From Rubrivivax rivuli (GTDB lineage Bacteria > Pseudomonadota > Gammaproteobacteria > Burkholderiales > Burkholderiaceae_C): a stretch of DNA of 64,000 bases. The DNA lies in the NCBI RefSeq assembly GCF_004016505.1, contig NZ_SACR01000001.1, positions 434,001 to 498,000 of the forward strand, written 5' to 3'. The position numbers and the translations under genes were made by a program. The notes beneath the pieces are model-generated. The model was not told the DNA's origin. It saw only the letters and a list, made by a program, of their open reading frames with translations, and made no database searches. Positions 19,199-29,988 of the stretch are shown here, in pieces. Positions within the stretch are counted from its first letter, which is position 1. Each line of letters opens with the position of its first letter.

Positions 19199-19213
19199 TC
19201 TGGGCTGACCATG

Positions 19214-19240
19214 AAAAAGGGGGAAGCCGCTGCTTCCCCC
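19214..19240 (-). terminator. Intrinsic terminator/attenuator after the TonB receptor
   Basis: Read on the minus strand, a 9-bp perfect stem (GGGGGAAGC / GCTTCCCCC, loop of four) is followed by five T residues. It starts 20 bases after the receptor stop and ends just before the halogenase start. It would cut or reduce transcription from the receptor into the halogenase-GH32 pair. Confidence 0.85.
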
Positions 19241-19260
19241 GAGTGCCTGGCGATGGACGC

Positions 19261-21846
19261 TCAGAACTGGTAGCGCACCGAGGCGTTGATGGTGCGGCCC
19301 GTCTCCATGCCGGCGCCGAAGATGCTGGTCGAGCCGCCGACGAAGCCGCCACCGCCGGTGGGGTAGACCTTGTCGAGCAGGTTGTTGACCTTCAGCGAGC
19401 CGATGAGACCACCGCCGAAGTCGTAGGTCACGAAGGCGCTGACCACGTAGTGCCCGTCGATGGTGGTGACGTTGTTGTTGTCGGCGTAGACCTTGCCCTG
19501 GCCGCGGATGGTGGCACCCAGCGTCAGGTCGCCCAGCGAGTAGGTCGGCGAGATGGTGTAGCGCAGCTTGGGCACGCCACCCGAGGTCTTGCCCACCTGC
19601 GACGGGTCGCCCAGGTTCTTGGTGATGGTTTCCTTGGAATACACCACGTTGACGTTCAGGCCCAGGTTGCCCACGGAACCGGCGGTCTCGAGCTCGATGC
19701 CGTCGGCCTTGAAGCCCAGCACGTTGAGCTTGGGGCCCTGGTAGTTGGGCAGGTTGGGGTTGTCCTGGCGCGTCTGGTCGTAGTCGAACTCGTTGGTGGT
19801 CGACTTGAAGTAAGTGACCGACAGGCCGTAGTTGCCCCAGCTGGTGTTGCCGCGGTAGCGCAGGCCGAGCTCGCTTTGCTTGACCGGCGCCAGCGCCGCG
19901 TCCTTGCCGCCCGAGGTGAGCTGGCCCGTGACGGCGTCGATGTTGGCGCTGAAGAGCAGGCGGTCGGCGATGGCGCGGTTGCCCTTGCTCGTGCGCACGA
20001 ACACGCTGAGGTCGTTGTTCAGGCGGTAGTTCGCGCCCAGCGAGTAGTTGTTGTAGTGGATGGTGTAGTCCACCAGACCGCGCGGCGTGCCCTGGTTGAT
20101 CAGGTACACGTTGCGCTCGGCGCCGGTGATGGTGCCGTTGCCGTCGACGTCGAAGGGCCGGCTGCTGCCCGAGGCGTAGCTGCCGCTGGCGTTGAAGGAC
20201 TCGCGGCGCACGCCGGCGTCGATGTCGAGCTGGCCGGCCACGAAGTTCAGGCCGAGGTAGGGCGCCTGCGTGGTGAAGCTGGCGTCCACGTCACGCGCGC
20301 AGCAGCCGCCCCACTGGTTGTTGTAGCCGGTCAGGCCCGCGGTGGTGAGGGCCGCGCCGCTGGCATCGAACACGTCCAGCACGGCACCGTTGCGGCCCAC
20401 TTCCATGATGCGTTCGCTGATGGACCAGCGCTGCACCACGTTCTGGCGCGAGAGGTAGAAGCCACCGCGCAGGTCCACCGAGCCGAAGCCGGTCTTGAAC
20501 TGCTTGGCCACCGAGAAGTCGTTCACCAGGATGCCCATGTCGGGCAGCGTGACGTTGATGGCCGCGCCTTGCGAGACCAGGCCGGTCTGCAGCGTGGTGG
20601 CCGTGGCGGCCTGGCCGGTGCGCGGGCCGTTGTAGAAGCGCGCGGTGGCGCCGGCGCCGAAGCCGCTGAGCATGTTGGAGAGCGTCTTCACGTCCCAGAA
20701 CTGCGCCTGGAAGGCGCCCGAGGCCTTGGTCAGGCGGAACTTGTTGTCCACCGTGAAGCCGTTGCTGAGTTCGTTGCGGAACTCGAAGCCCAGGGCCTGC
20801 GTGTCCACCGTGATGCCGTCCACCAGCGAGGTGTTCGTGAGCTGGCGCGTCAGCGGGTCGATGCCCGGCAGGGTGCTGTTGTAGATGCTGTACTGCGAAT
20901 CGCGCGTGCCGTCGTAACCTGCGGCCTTGCTGAAGCCGCTGATCTTGTTGCCGCTTTGCGTGGCACGCACGAAAGTCTGCGGCGTGGTCGGCGCGTGTTC
21001 GTTCAGCGCCTTGAAGTTCACGCGGAAGTAGCCCTTGCCGCCGTTGAACTCCTTGGTGATGTTGCCCTTGATCTGGTAACCCAGCAGCGAGTTCGGCGTC
21101 GACTTGCGCGCGCCTTCGCCCTGGCGGTAGTAGCCGCCGACGTGGAAGTACAGGTCGGGCGCGAGGCGGTTGCCGTAGTCGCCGTCGAAACGCGTCTCGC
21201 GGAAGTTCAGGCCTTGCGAAAGACCGATGGAGCCGCCCTTGTTCTTGCCCGTCTTGCTGATGTAGTTGATGACGGCACCGGGCGCCTGCGAGGCGAAGAC
21301 CGAGGAAGAACCGCCGCGCAGCGTCTGGATGCTCTCGACGTTGTTGTCAAAGCGGATCCAGTAGTCGTTGTTGCCGAAGTTCATGTCACCGAACTGCACG
21401 GTGGGCAGGCCGTCTTCCTGCAGCTGCACGTACTTCGAGCCGCCCGACGAGATGGGCAGGCCGCGCACCGAGATGTTCGAGTTGCCGCCAGGGCCGGCCG
21501 TGGGCTCGGTGCGGATGCCGGGGATCAGCAGCAGCACTTCGGCTTCGGAGCGGGCGCCGAGGTTCTGCACCTGCTCCTGGTCGATGTCGGTGACCGACAC
21601 CGAGCTGCGCATCTTCGACTTCGCCTGGCTCGTGGCGGTCACGACGATGCGCTCCAGGCCGGCGCTGCCGAAGCTGGCAGCGGCTGCCGCTTCGGGCGCC
21701 GAGGCCGCCGGGGCTGCGGCAGCAGCCGCCTGGGCTTGCGCATGGGCCGCCGGCGCCAGCGCCAGCGTGAAGGCCGTCGACGCGAGCAGCGCGGCGATGG
21801 GGGTGAGCTTCGGACCGCCTTGGCGGCGGTTCAGGGGGCTGTTCAT
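19261..21846 (-). CDS. TonB-dependent outer-membrane receptor for sugars
   Basis: This 861-residue receptor has AGGAG five bases before its ATG, a signal peptide ([10 protein letters not shown]), a linker rich in Ala, the TonB box-like region ERIVVTAT, a plug domain ([44 protein letters not shown]) and a 22-strand-type barrel ending in ASVRYQF with the aromatic C-terminus needed for barrel insertion. It imports substrates across the outer membrane using TonB energy. Position between the sucrose and alpha-galactoside halves, with operator-like sites of both types upstream, suggests that it serves sucrose and raffinose-like sugars. An upstream in-frame ATG at 21975 would read through the operators and is rejected. 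Confidence 0.93.
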   Translation of the reverse strand: MNSPLNRRQGGPKLTPIAALLASTAFTLALAPAAHAQAQAAAAAAPAASAPEAAAAASFGSAGLERIVVTATSQAKSKMRSSVSVTDIDQEQVQNLGARSEAEVLLLIPGIRTEPTAGPGGNSNISVRGLPISSGGSKYVQLQEDGLPTVQFGDMNFGNNDYWIRFDNNVESIQTLRGGSSSVFASQAPGAVINYISKTGKNKGGSIGLSQGLNFRETRFDGDYGNRLAPDLYFHVGGYYRQGEGARKSTPNSLLGYQIKGNITKEFNGGKGYFRVNFKALNEHAPTTPQTFVRATQSGNKISGFSKAAGYDGTRDSQYSIYNSTLPGIDPLTRQLTNTSLVDGITVDTQALGFEFRNELSNGFTVDNKFRLTKASGAFQAQFWDVKTLSNMLSGFGAGATARFYNGPRTGQAATATTLQTGLVSQGAAINVTLPDMGILVNDFSVAKQFKTGFGSVDLRGGFYLSRQNVVQRWSISERIMEVGRNGAVLDVFDASGAALTTAGLTGYNNQWGGCCARDVDASFTTQAPYLGLNFVAGQLDIDAGVRRESFNASGSYASGSSRPFDVDGNGTITGAERNVYLINQGTPRGLVDYTIHYNNYSLGANYRLNNDLSVFVRTSKGNRAIADRLLFSANIDAVTGQLTSGGKDAALAPVKQSELGLRYRGNTSWGNYGLSVTYFKSTTNEFDYDQTRQDNPNLPNYQGPKLNVLGFKADGIELETAGSVGNLGLNVNVVYSKETITKNLGDPSQVGKTSGGVPKLRYTISPTYSLGDLTLGATIRGQGKVYADNNNVTTIDGHYVVSAFVTYDFGGGLIGSLKVNNLLDKVYPTGGGGFVGGSTSIFGAGMETGRTINASVRYQF

Positions 21847-21947
21847 GGTGTCTCCTCGCGGGTGGGGCTGGGCGTGGCCAAAGTCCGTCGCGCAGCCAAG
21901 CAAGGCCTGCGACGCCGGGCGATCACGGAACGAAAGACTATCGGGCA

Positions 21948-21959
21948 GCAATCGATTGC
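21948..21959. promoter_or_regulatory. Palindromic operator GCAATCGATTGC (type 1) at the TonB receptor
   Basis: This is identical to the 12-base perfect palindrome in the MFS promoter at 14730-14741. It lies about 100 bases upstream of the receptor ATG and is flanked on the promoter side by TTGCAA, which could be the -35 box. It is likely bound by the LacI-type protein encoded at 13555-14652. Confidence 0.65.
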
Positions 21960-21968
21960 AAAATAGGG

Positions 21969-21982
21969 TTAACACGAGTTAG
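21969..21982. promoter_or_regulatory. Operator-like site TTAACACGAGTTAG (type 2) at the TonB receptor
   Basis: This matches CTAACGCGCGTTAG, the perfect palindrome upstream of the ABC operon, at 11 of 14 positions, and lies nine bases from the type 1 site. It is a candidate site for the second LacI-type protein (22157-23224). Confidence 0.5.
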
Positions 21983-22045
21983 GGTGCGAATATGTCGCCA
22001 GCACGCCACTTGATGATCCTCGGGAAAACGCGGAAATCACCGGGT

Positions 22046-22059
22046 GAAACCCTGGTTTC
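22046..22059. promoter_or_regulatory. Palindrome GAAACCCTGGTTTC
   Basis: Perfect 6-base arms with a 2-base centre, about 200 bases upstream of the receptor ATG. It resembles neither of the two operator types; the binder is unknown. Confidence 0.35.
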
Positions 22060-22125
22060 CGGCATTCAGACGGGTCGATCGGGAACCACGGCCGGCTGGG
22101 CGGTGCGCCCTGGGCAGGGCCAAAG

Positions 22126-22142
22126 CTGTAAACCGTTTGCAG
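22126..22142. promoter_or_regulatory. LacI/GalR-style palindrome CTGTAAACCGTTTGCAG
   Basis: Eight-base arms match at seven positions around a central C. The core TGTAAACCGTTTGCA has the pattern of general LacI/GalR-family sites. It lies 15 bases past the second LacI-type gene and could be a distal operator. Confidence 0.4.
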
Positions 22143-22156
22143 TCCTGCGCCGGCCT

Positions 22157-23224
22157 TCAGCGCCGAGGGGCCGCGCCGCAGGAGGCGCGCACCACCAGCA
22201 CGGGCGCGGGCACGGCATCCACCACGCCGCTGCCAGGGCGCAGCTGCGCCAGCAGCGTCTGCACGGCCTGGCGGCCGTGCACGGCAGGGTCGGTGCGCAC
22301 GCTGCTCAGCGGCGGGTCGGCGTAGGGGGCGAGAGGGATGTCGTCGTAGCCCACCACGGCCACGTCCTGCGGCACGCGGCGGCCGGCTTCGCGCAGCGCC
22401 CGCAGCGCACCGAAGGCGATGGTGTCGTTGCCCGCGAACAGCGCCGTGAAGGGCACGCCGCGCGCCAGCAGGCGGCGCGTGGCGAGGTAGCCGCTCTCGG
22501 CGCTGATGTCGGCGTGCGCCAGCCAGGCGGCGTCAGGCTCGATGCCGCGCGCCTGCAGCGCCGCGCGCCAGCCGCGTTCGCGCTGGTTGACGTTGTGGAA
22601 CTCGGGCTGCGCGTAGTTCACGAAGGCCACCTGGCGGTGGCCGAGGTCGAGCAGGTGGTCCACCGCCAGGCGCGCGGATTGCCAGGTGTCGTCGCCCATG
22701 GTGTGGAAACCCTCGGCCTCGGGCAGCTGGCAGCCGAACACCACCAGCGGAACGCCGCCCGCGCGCAGCTGCTGCAGGTGGGCGATCTCCTGCGTGCGCA
22801 GGTTGGCCACGATGAGGCCGTCGATGCGGCGGCTGCGCACCAGGCGCAGGAAGCCGCCGGGCTCGCGGCCTTCGTCCTCGGTGCTCTCGATCAGCAGCGC
22901 CAGCCCGTGGCGGTGGCATTCGGCATTGATGCTGGCCACCAGCTGCGAAAGAAAGGCGTCCACCGACAGGTGCGCCATGCGCGGCACCACCAGCGCCACC
23001 GTGCCGGTGGCGCCGCCGGCCAGCATGCGCGCGGCGGCGTGCGGCTCGTAGCCGATCTCGCGCGCCACGGCGAGCACGCGCTCGCGCGTGGCCTCGCTGA
23101 TGCCGCGGTCGCGCACGTCGTTGAGCACGAAGGACACCGTCGTGCGCGAGACACCCGCCCGGCGCGCCACCTCGGCACTGCTGGGCACGACGCGGGGCGG
23201 GGCGGCCGGATCGAGCGGGTTCAT
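22157..23224 (-). CDS. LacI-type transcriptional regulator (alpha-galactoside half)
   Basis: The 355-residue protein has a LacI helix-turn-helix and hinge (SSAEVARRAGVSRTTVSFVL, then AARMLAGG) and a sensor domain (VIVANLRTQEIAHLQQL, FAGNDTIAFGALRALREAG, VGYDDIPLAPYADPPLS). It is transcribed away from the ABC importer operon. The 143-base space between them holds two CTAACGCG-type palindromes, one next to its own start, so it probably represses itself, the ABC/alpha-galactosidase operon, and, through a related site, the TonB receptor. The inducer is likely an alpha-galactoside or galactose; this is inferred from neighbours. Confidence 0.92.
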   Translation of the reverse strand: MNPLDPAAPPRVVPSSAEVARRAGVSRTTVSFVLNDVRDRGISEATRERVLAVAREIGYEPHAAARMLAGGATGTVALVVPRMAHLSVDAFLSQLVASINAECHRHGLALLIESTEDEGREPGGFLRLVRSRRIDGLIVANLRTQEIAHLQQLRAGGVPLVVFGCQLPEAEGFHTMGDDTWQSARLAVDHLLDLGHRQVAFVNYAQPEFHNVNQRERGWRAALQARGIEPDAAWLAHADISAESGYLATRRLLARGVPFTALFAGNDTIAFGALRALREAGRRVPQDVAVVGYDDIPLAPYADPPLSSVRTDPAVHGRQAVQTLLAQLRPGSGVVDAVPAPVLVVRASCGAAPRR

Positions 23225-23233
23225 CCAAGCATG

Positions 23234-23247
23234 CTAACGCGGTTTAG
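23234..23247. promoter_or_regulatory. Operator-like site CTAACGCGGTTTAG (type 2), regulator gene
   Basis: This near-palindrome differs from CTAACGCGCGTTAG at two of 14 positions. It lies 10 bases upstream of the LacI-type start codon, as expected for autoregulation. Confidence 0.55.
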
Positions 23248-23291
23248 TACTTCCCCCGATACCGGCCCGCACCCCGCCCTCTACAGTTCAA

Positions 23292-23305
23292 CTAACGCGC
23301 GTTAG
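23292..23305. promoter_or_regulatory. Palindromic operator CTAACGCGCGTTAG (type 2), ABC operon
   Basis: This is a perfect 14-base palindrome with a central CG, the form typical of LacI-family sites. It lies 62 bases upstream of the first permease gene and just after a TACAGT that could serve as -10 box (23282-23287). Centres of this site and the one at 23234-23247 are 58 bases apart. Confidence 0.65.
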
Positions 23306-23367
23306 AGGCGGGTTGGCCATCGCCTGCCAGCGACCCTTCCCGCCCTGACGCCAGAAAGCCTCCCACC

Positions 23368-24294
23368 GTGAGCCCCCTGCCAGCCCCCGCGCCCCACCGC
23401 CCCCGGCCCCACGCCCTGAGCCCCACCCGGCGCGCCGAGACGCTCACCGCGTGGGCGCTGGTGCTGCCCGCGCTGGTGGGCTTCCTCGCCTTCTACGCGC
23501 TGCCCACGGTGCGGGCGCTGGAGATCAGCTTCACCGACTGGAACTTGCTCAGCGAACCGCGCTACGTGGGCCTGGCCAACTACGCCGCCATGCTGGAAGA
23601 CGGCCGTTTCTGGAACGGCATGAAGCTGAGCCTGTACTACGTGCTGCTCAACATCCCGCTGCAGATCGCGCTGGGCCTGGCACTGGCCGTGGCGATGGAC
23701 CGGCTGACGCGATCGCTCTTCGTCAAGGGCGTGGTGCTGCTGCCCTACCTGCTGTCCAACGTGCTGGTGGCGATGGTGTGGCTGTGGATGCTCGACCCGG
23801 TGCTGGGCCTGGTGAACCACACGCTGCAGCACGTGGGCCTGGAGCGGCAGCCCTTCTTCGGCGATGCCGACCAGGCCCTGGTGACGGTGGCCGCGGTGAA
23901 CGTCTGGCGCCACATGGGCCTGGTGGCCATGCTCTTTCTCGCGGGGCTGCAGAACATTCCGCGCACCCTGTACGAAGCCGCGGCGCTGGAAGGCGCGGGC
24001 GAGTGGCAGATGTTCCGCCGTGTCACGCTGCCGCTGCTGCGGCCGGTGATGGTCTTCGTGCTCGTCACCAGCGTGACGGGCGCGTTCCAGATCTTCGACA
24101 CCATCGCCGTCACCACCAACGGCGGCCCGCAGGACAGCACCCGCGTCATCGTGCACTACATCGTGCAGAACGCCTTCACCTTCTACAAGATGGGCTACGC
24201 CAGCGCGATGGCCATGGCGCTGGCCGCGGTGATGGTGCTGTACACGGTGGTGCAGATGCGCGTGATGCGCGCGAACGAGAGTGACTTGGCATGA
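23368..24294 (+). CDS. ABC sugar importer, permease 1 (MalF/UgpA type)
   Basis: This 308-residue inner-membrane protein starts at GTG and has six hydrophobic segments after a proline-rich cytoplasmic N-terminus. The ATPase-contact EAA loop is EAAALEGAGEWQMFRRVTLP at about residues 205-224. ISFTDWNLLSEPRYVGLANY is typical of the first periplasmic loop in the carbohydrate uptake-1 family. It pairs with the next gene, with which it overlaps by four bases (ATGA). In this operon it carries alpha-galactosides by context. Confidence 0.92.
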   Translation: MSPLPAPAPHRPRPHALSPTRRAETLTAWALVLPALVGFLAFYALPTVRALEISFTDWNLLSEPRYVGLANYAAMLEDGRFWNGMKLSLYYVLLNIPLQIALGLALAVAMDRLTRSLFVKGVVLLPYLLSNVLVAMVWLWMLDPVLGLVNHTLQHVGLERQPFFGDADQALVTVAAVNVWRHMGLVAMLFLAGLQNIPRTLYEAAALEGAGEWQMFRRVTLPLLRPVMVFVLVTSVTGAFQIFDTIAVTTNGGPQDSTRVIVHYIVQNAFTFYKMGYASAMAMALAAVMVLYTVVQMRVMRANESDLA

Positions 24295-25181
24295 GCGCCG
24301 CCACCCCCCGCATGAGCCCGGGCCGCATGCTCGCCTGGGCCGCCCTGGCCGGCATGCTGGCCTTCACGCTGCTGCCGCTGCTGGTGGTGCTGAAGACGGC
24401 GCTGGTGCCCAACGCCACGCTCTTCGAACAATCGGCCACGCTGTGGCCGCACGGCGCCACGCTGGACAACTTCCGCCGCGTGCTGGGGCTGCTGAGCCCC
24501 GAGGAAGGCATCGCGCTCGGCGGCTCGGGCGCCGACGTGAACTTCGGCCGTGCGCTGATGAACTCGGTGGTCTTCACCGGCGTCATCGTCGTGATGCAGA
24601 CCTTCTGCGCGGCGATGGCGGCCTACGCCTTCGCGCGGCTGCGGTTTCCGGGGCAGCGGGTGCTGTTCGGCCTGTTCATCGCGTCGATGATGGTGCCCGG
24701 CGTCGTCACGCTGATACCGAACTTCGTGCTGCTCAAGCAGCTGGGCGGGCTCAACACCGTGGCCGGCATGGTGGCGCCCTTCTGCCTGATGCAGGGCTTC
24801 TCGGTGTTCTTCCTGCGGCAGTTCTTCCTGTCCATCCCGCGCGACATCGAAGAGGCCGCGCTGATGGACGGCGCCAGCCACTTCTACGTGTTCTGGCGCA
24901 TCGCGCTGCCGCTGTCCACCACCGCGCTGGCCACCGTGGCCATGCTCATCGGCATCAACATGTGGAACGAATTCTTCTGGCCCTACCTGGTGGGCCGCGA
25001 CGACAGCCTGCAGGTGCTGCCCGTGGCGCTGCAGACCTTCAAGACGCAGACGCCGCAAGGCCAGCCCGACTGGACCGGTCTGATGGCCGCCGCCACCGTG
25101 GCCCTGCTGCCCACCGTGCTGCTGATGCTGGCCTTCGGGCGCCGTGTCGTCGAGTCGGTGCAGTACTCGGGGGGGAAATAG
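24291..25181 (+). CDS. ABC sugar importer, permease 2 (MalG/UgpE type)
   Basis: This 296-residue protein is the second permease, with six hydrophobic segments and the EAA loop [20 protein letters not shown] near residue 186. The N-terminus ([28 protein letters not shown]) and the C-terminal [11 protein letters not shown] are typical of the MalG group. It starts inside the stop of the first permease gene. After its stop comes a GCCCCC/GGGGGC repeat before the binding-protein gene. Confidence 0.92.
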   Translation: MSAATPRMSPGRMLAWAALAGMLAFTLLPLLVVLKTALVPNATLFEQSATLWPHGATLDNFRRVLGLLSPEEGIALGGSGADVNFGRALMNSVVFTGVIVVMQTFCAAMAAYAFARLRFPGQRVLFGLFIASMMVPGVVTLIPNFVLLKQLGGLNTVAGMVAPFCLMQGFSVFFLRQFFLSIPRDIEEAALMDGASHFYVFWRIALPLSTTALATVAMLIGINMWNEFFWPYLVGRDDSLQVLPVALQTFKTQTPQGQPDWTGLMAAATVALLPTVLLMLAFGRRVVESVQYSGGK

Positions 25182-25182
25182 T

Positions 25183-25221
25183 GCCCCCACGCTCACTTCG
25201 TTCGCTGCCCCCCGAGGGGGC
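25183..25221. repeat. Intergenic hairpin repeat (GCCCCCCGAGGGGGC type)
   Basis: The stretch runs from GCCCCCACGCTCACTTCG to the hairpin GCCCCCCGAGGGGGC (25207-25221). Elements with this C-run/TTCG/G-run pattern are, to my knowledge, common between genes in Comamonadaceae-like genomes. Here it sits inside an operon, between permease and binding-protein genes, where it could tune transcript stability. Confidence 0.6.
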
Positions 25222-25267
25222 TCTTGCGACGGCCCGGCGGAGCCGGTTCCGTGCAAGGCCTTGGCTG

Positions 25268-26590
25268 ATGGCCTGCGCGGCTTGGCTGCTGGCGGCCGCC
25301 GGCACCGCCACGGCCCAGCCCACCACCGTCAAGTACATGATGTGGGACAGCATCCAGCTGCCCGCCTACCGCCAGTGCGCGGCCGACTTCGAGCGCGCCA
25401 ACCCCGATCTGCGCATCAAGATCTCGCAGGCCGGCTGGGGCGACTACTGGACGGCGCTGTCCATCGGCTTCATCGCCGACAGCGCGCCCGATGTCTTCGT
25501 CAACCACCCCGGCAAGTACCCCGAGTACGCGCGCAACGGCCTGCTGGTCGACCTGGCGCCCTACATCCGCCGCGACGGCCTGGACCTGGCGCAATACACC
25601 CCCGGCCTGCTGCCCGTGTGGCAGCGCGACGGCCGCCAGTACGGCCTGCCGAAAGACTGGGACACCGTGGGCCTGGTGGTGAACCTGGCCCAAGCGCGGC
25701 AGGCCGGCGTGACGCTGGCCGAGCTGCAGCAGATGCGCTGGAACCCGCAGGACGGCGGCAGCTTCGAGCGCGTCATTCGCCGCCTCACGGTGGACGCACA
25801 GGGCCGCCGCGCCGACGAGCCGGGCTTCGATGCGCGCCGCGTGGCCGTGCACGGCTTCCAGATCGGCAGCGCGGGCGGCATGACGGGCCAGGTGGAGTGG
25901 AGCCACTTCGCGGTGAGCAACGGTTTCCGCTACCAGCCCGCACCCTGGGCCCGCCAGTTCCTCTACGACGACCCGCGCCTGGCCGAGACGCTGGACTGGC
26001 TGGCCGGCCTGTCGGCCCGCGGCCTCTCGGCGCCCTTCCAGAACGCCAAGAGCCTGGGCGGCGGCGCGATGTTCATCGCCGGCAAGGCGGCCATGGTGCC
26101 CGAGGGCTCGTGGATGGTCTCCTACTTCGCCAACCAGGCGAAGTTCGAGTACACCTGGGTGCCGCTGCCCATCGGCCCCACCGGCCGGCGCGCCAGCATG
26201 CTCAACGGCCTGGCCGATTCCATCTGGGCCGGCTCGCGCCACAAAGAAGCCGCCTGGCGCTGGGTGAAGTACCTCGCCTCGCGCGAATGCCAGCAGGTGG
26301 TGGCCGGCCACGGCGTTGTCTTCCCCGCCATCCTCGGCCTGGCCGAACAGGCGCAGGCCGTGCAGCGCCGGCGCGGCGCGGACACCGGCGCGCTGCTGCA
26401 GATGGCGCGCGAGCACACCTACGCCACCCCCATGGCCGACGACGCCGCGCAGATCGAAGAGCTGATGAAGGGCGCCATCGAATCGGTGCTGGCCGGCCGC
26501 GAGAAGGCCGGGCCTGCGCTGAAGGCCGCCAACACCCAGGTCAACCGCCTGCTGCAGCGCGGTGCGCCCGCCGCGGCGCCTGCGCGCTAG
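25268..26590 (+). CDS. ABC sugar importer, periplasmic binding protein
   Basis: This 440-residue protein starts at the ATG at 25268, which begins a signal peptide ([18 protein letters not shown]). A GTG at 25181 is in frame but would translate the repeat element and put an Arg-rich stretch ahead of the signal. The mature part is a UgpB/MalE-type binding protein: [63 protein letters not shown]. It delivers sugar to the two permeases. It lacks a lipobox and is therefore soluble in the periplasm. The ATPase gene follows after 26 bases. Confidence 0.9.
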   Translation: MACAAWLLAAAGTATAQPTTVKYMMWDSIQLPAYRQCAADFERANPDLRIKISQAGWGDYWTALSIGFIADSAPDVFVNHPGKYPEYARNGLLVDLAPYIRRDGLDLAQYTPGLLPVWQRDGRQYGLPKDWDTVGLVVNLAQARQAGVTLAELQQMRWNPQDGGSFERVIRRLTVDAQGRRADEPGFDARRVAVHGFQIGSAGGMTGQVEWSHFAVSNGFRYQPAPWARQFLYDDPRLAETLDWLAGLSARGLSAPFQNAKSLGGGAMFIAGKAAMVPEGSWMVSYFANQAKFEYTWVPLPIGPTGRRASMLNGLADSIWAGSRHKEAAWRWVKYLASRECQQVVAGHGVVFPAILGLAEQAQAVQRRRGADTGALLQMAREHTYATPMADDAAQIEELMKGAIESVLAGREKAGPALKAANTQVNRLLQRGAPAAAPAR

Positions 26591-26616
26591 ACGAACACGT
26601 TTCCCGAAAGCCCCCC

Positions 26617-27773
<1,157 letters not shown>

Positions 27774-27777
<4 letters not shown>

Positions 27778-29981
27778 ACATCGCCATGACCGACACCCCT
27801 ACCTTCCTCACCCTGCACGGCCGCCGCAGCAGCCTGGTGCTGGAGATGCGCCCCGACGAGGCGCCGCTGTGGCGCTACTGGGGCCCGCGGCTGCCCGATG
27901 GCGCGGCACCGCCCACCGCGCTGCGCGACACGCGCATGCTGCCCAGCTTCAACCTCGACGCCGACGTGCCGCTGAGCGTGCTGCCCGGCTTCGGCGTGGG
28001 CTGGTTCAACCAGAGCGCGCTGCTGGCCCACCGCGGCGGGCTGGCTTTCGCGCAGAGCACCACGGCCTGTGAAGCGCACTGGCTGCAAGCCGGGCGCGAA
28101 CTGCAACTGGTGCTGCACGACAGCGTGGCGCAGCTGCGCGTGGAACTGCACCTGCAACTGCAGCCCGAGACCGACGTGCTGCGCGTGCGCAGCACGCTCA
28201 CCAACGAAGGCGAAACGCCGCTGGACGTGCAGTGGCTGGCCGCCGCCACGCTGCCTTTGCCCGGCCACTGCCAGACCGTGCGCAGCTACGCCGGCCAGCA
28301 CATGCACGAGTTCCTGCTGCAGGAGGACCGGCTCTCGCGCAGCCTGTGGCGCCGCGAGAGCCGCCGCGGCCGCACCTCGCACGACTGCTTTCCCGGCGCC
28401 GTGCTCACCACGCCCGGCGCCACCGAGCACACGGGCCTGGTCTATGGCGCGCACCTGGCCTGGTCGGGCAACCACCAGCAGACGGTGGAGTGGCTGCACG
28501 ACGGCCAGTACCAGTGGCAGCTGGGCGAATGGCTGGCGCCGGGCGAAGGCCTGCTCGCGCCCGGCGCGCAGCTGCACACGCCCGAGGTGGTGGCCACGCT
28601 GTCCAGCGCCGGCTTCAACGGGCTGGCTGCCAACTTCCACGCCGAGCTGCGCCGCCGCCTGCCCTGGCCCGGCGGCCGCATGCGCCCGCGGCCGGTGCAC
28701 CTGAACACCTGGGAAGGCTTCTACTTCGACCTCGAACCCGAGAAGGTGATGGCGCTGGCCACGGCCGCGGCCGAGGTGGGCATCGAACGTTTCGTGCTCG
28801 ACGACGGCTGGTTCCACGGCCGCCACCACGACCGCGCCGCGCTGGGCGACTGGTGGCCCGATGCGGGCAAGTTCCCGCAGGGCCTGGGGCCGCTGATCGC
28901 GCACGTCAACGGCCTGGGCATGGAGTTCGGGCTGTGGGTGGAGCCCGAGATGGTCAACCCCGACAGCGAGCTCTTCCGCGCCCACCCCGACTGGGCGCTG
29001 CAGCTGGCCGGCCGGCCACTGCTGACGGCGCGCCACCAGCTCGTGCTCGACATCGCGCGGCCCGAAGTGGCCGACTACCTCTTCGGCAAGATCTCCGCAC
29101 AGCTGGCGGCCCACCCCATCGCCTACCTGAAGTGGGACCACAACCGCGACCTCACCACCGCCGGCTTGGCCGACGGCCGCGCCGGCTACCGCGCGCAGGT
29201 GCACGCGGCCTGGGCGCTGATGGCGCGGCTGCGCGCGGCGCATCCGCAGGTGGAGATCGAAAGCTGCTCGGGCGGCGGTGGCCGCATCGATTTCGGCGTG
29301 CTGCAGCACAGCCACCGCGTCTGGACCAGCGACTGCATCGACGCCCTCTCGCGTGTGGACATCCAGCGCGGCTGCCTGCAGTTCTTCCCGCCCGAGGTGA
29401 TGGGCGCACACGTCGGCACCGCACCGGCCCACACCACGGGGCGCACGCAGGCCATGGCCTTCCGCGCCGCGGTGGCGCTGCCGGGGCACCTGGGCGTGGA
29501 GTTCGATGTGCGCCAGCTCACGCCCGAACAGCGCGCCGAGCTGAAAGCCTGGATCAGGCTGCACCAGCAGCTGCGCGACCGCCTGCACCACGGCCGCGTG
29601 TGGTGCGGCCGCGCCGAAGGCCACGGCAGCGACGGGCTGGTGTGGCAGGCGCATGGCGAGGCGGCCGAGGCCCCAGATTACCCCGAGGCGCCGGCCCACC
29701 AGCTGCTGCTCTTCGTCTACCGCACGCGCCCCAGCGACCACCGCTACGCACCGCCGCTGCCGCTGCCCATGCTCGACCCCACGCGCCACTACCGCCTGCG
29801 CCAGCTGCGACCCGAAGGTGAAGCCGCGCCCACGGGCCGGCACCACACCGCGCCCTTCTTCGATGCGATGAACACGCCCGAGGGCCTGCGCGTCAGCGGC
29901 GCCTGGCTGCTGCAAGCCGGCCTGCCGATGCCGCGTGTGCACGCCGAGACGGCCTTCATCGTCGACCTGCAGGCCGTGTGA
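27774..29981 (+). CDS. Alpha-galactosidase (GH36)
   Basis: The 735-residue GH36 enzyme has an N-terminal beta-sandwich and a TIM barrel with nucleophile Asp455 in YLKWDHNRD and acid/base Asp520 in [39 protein letters not shown] and [13 protein letters not shown] are standard family motifs. It removes terminal alpha-galactose from melibiose, raffinose and stachyose. No signal peptide is present, so it acts on sugars after import. Two starts are possible: GTG at 27774, which overlaps the ATPase stop (GTGA), and ATG at 27786, four codons later. From raffinose it would yield galactose for galT/galK and sucrose for amylosucrase or GH32. Confidence 0.94.
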
Positions 29982-29988
29982 GGGCGCG

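Larger units (their letters stand above)
21847..22156 (-). promoter_or_regulatory. 310-base regulatory region upstream of the TonB receptor
   Basis: This is the only gap above 300 bases. It contains no gene. It holds four palindromes: 21948-21959, 21969-21982, 22046-22059 and 22126-22142 (listed separately). It lies between the stop of the second LacI-type gene and the start of the receptor gene, both on the minus strand. Confidence 0.6.

Noticed and set aside
21847..21975. N-terminal extension of the TonB receptor to an ATG at 21975
   Set aside because: It would run through both operators; the ATG at 21846 has a good ribosome site and begins the signal peptide.
25181..25267. GTG start for the ABC binding protein
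   Set aside because: It would translate an intergenic hairpin repeat and place an Arg-rich stretch before the signal peptide.
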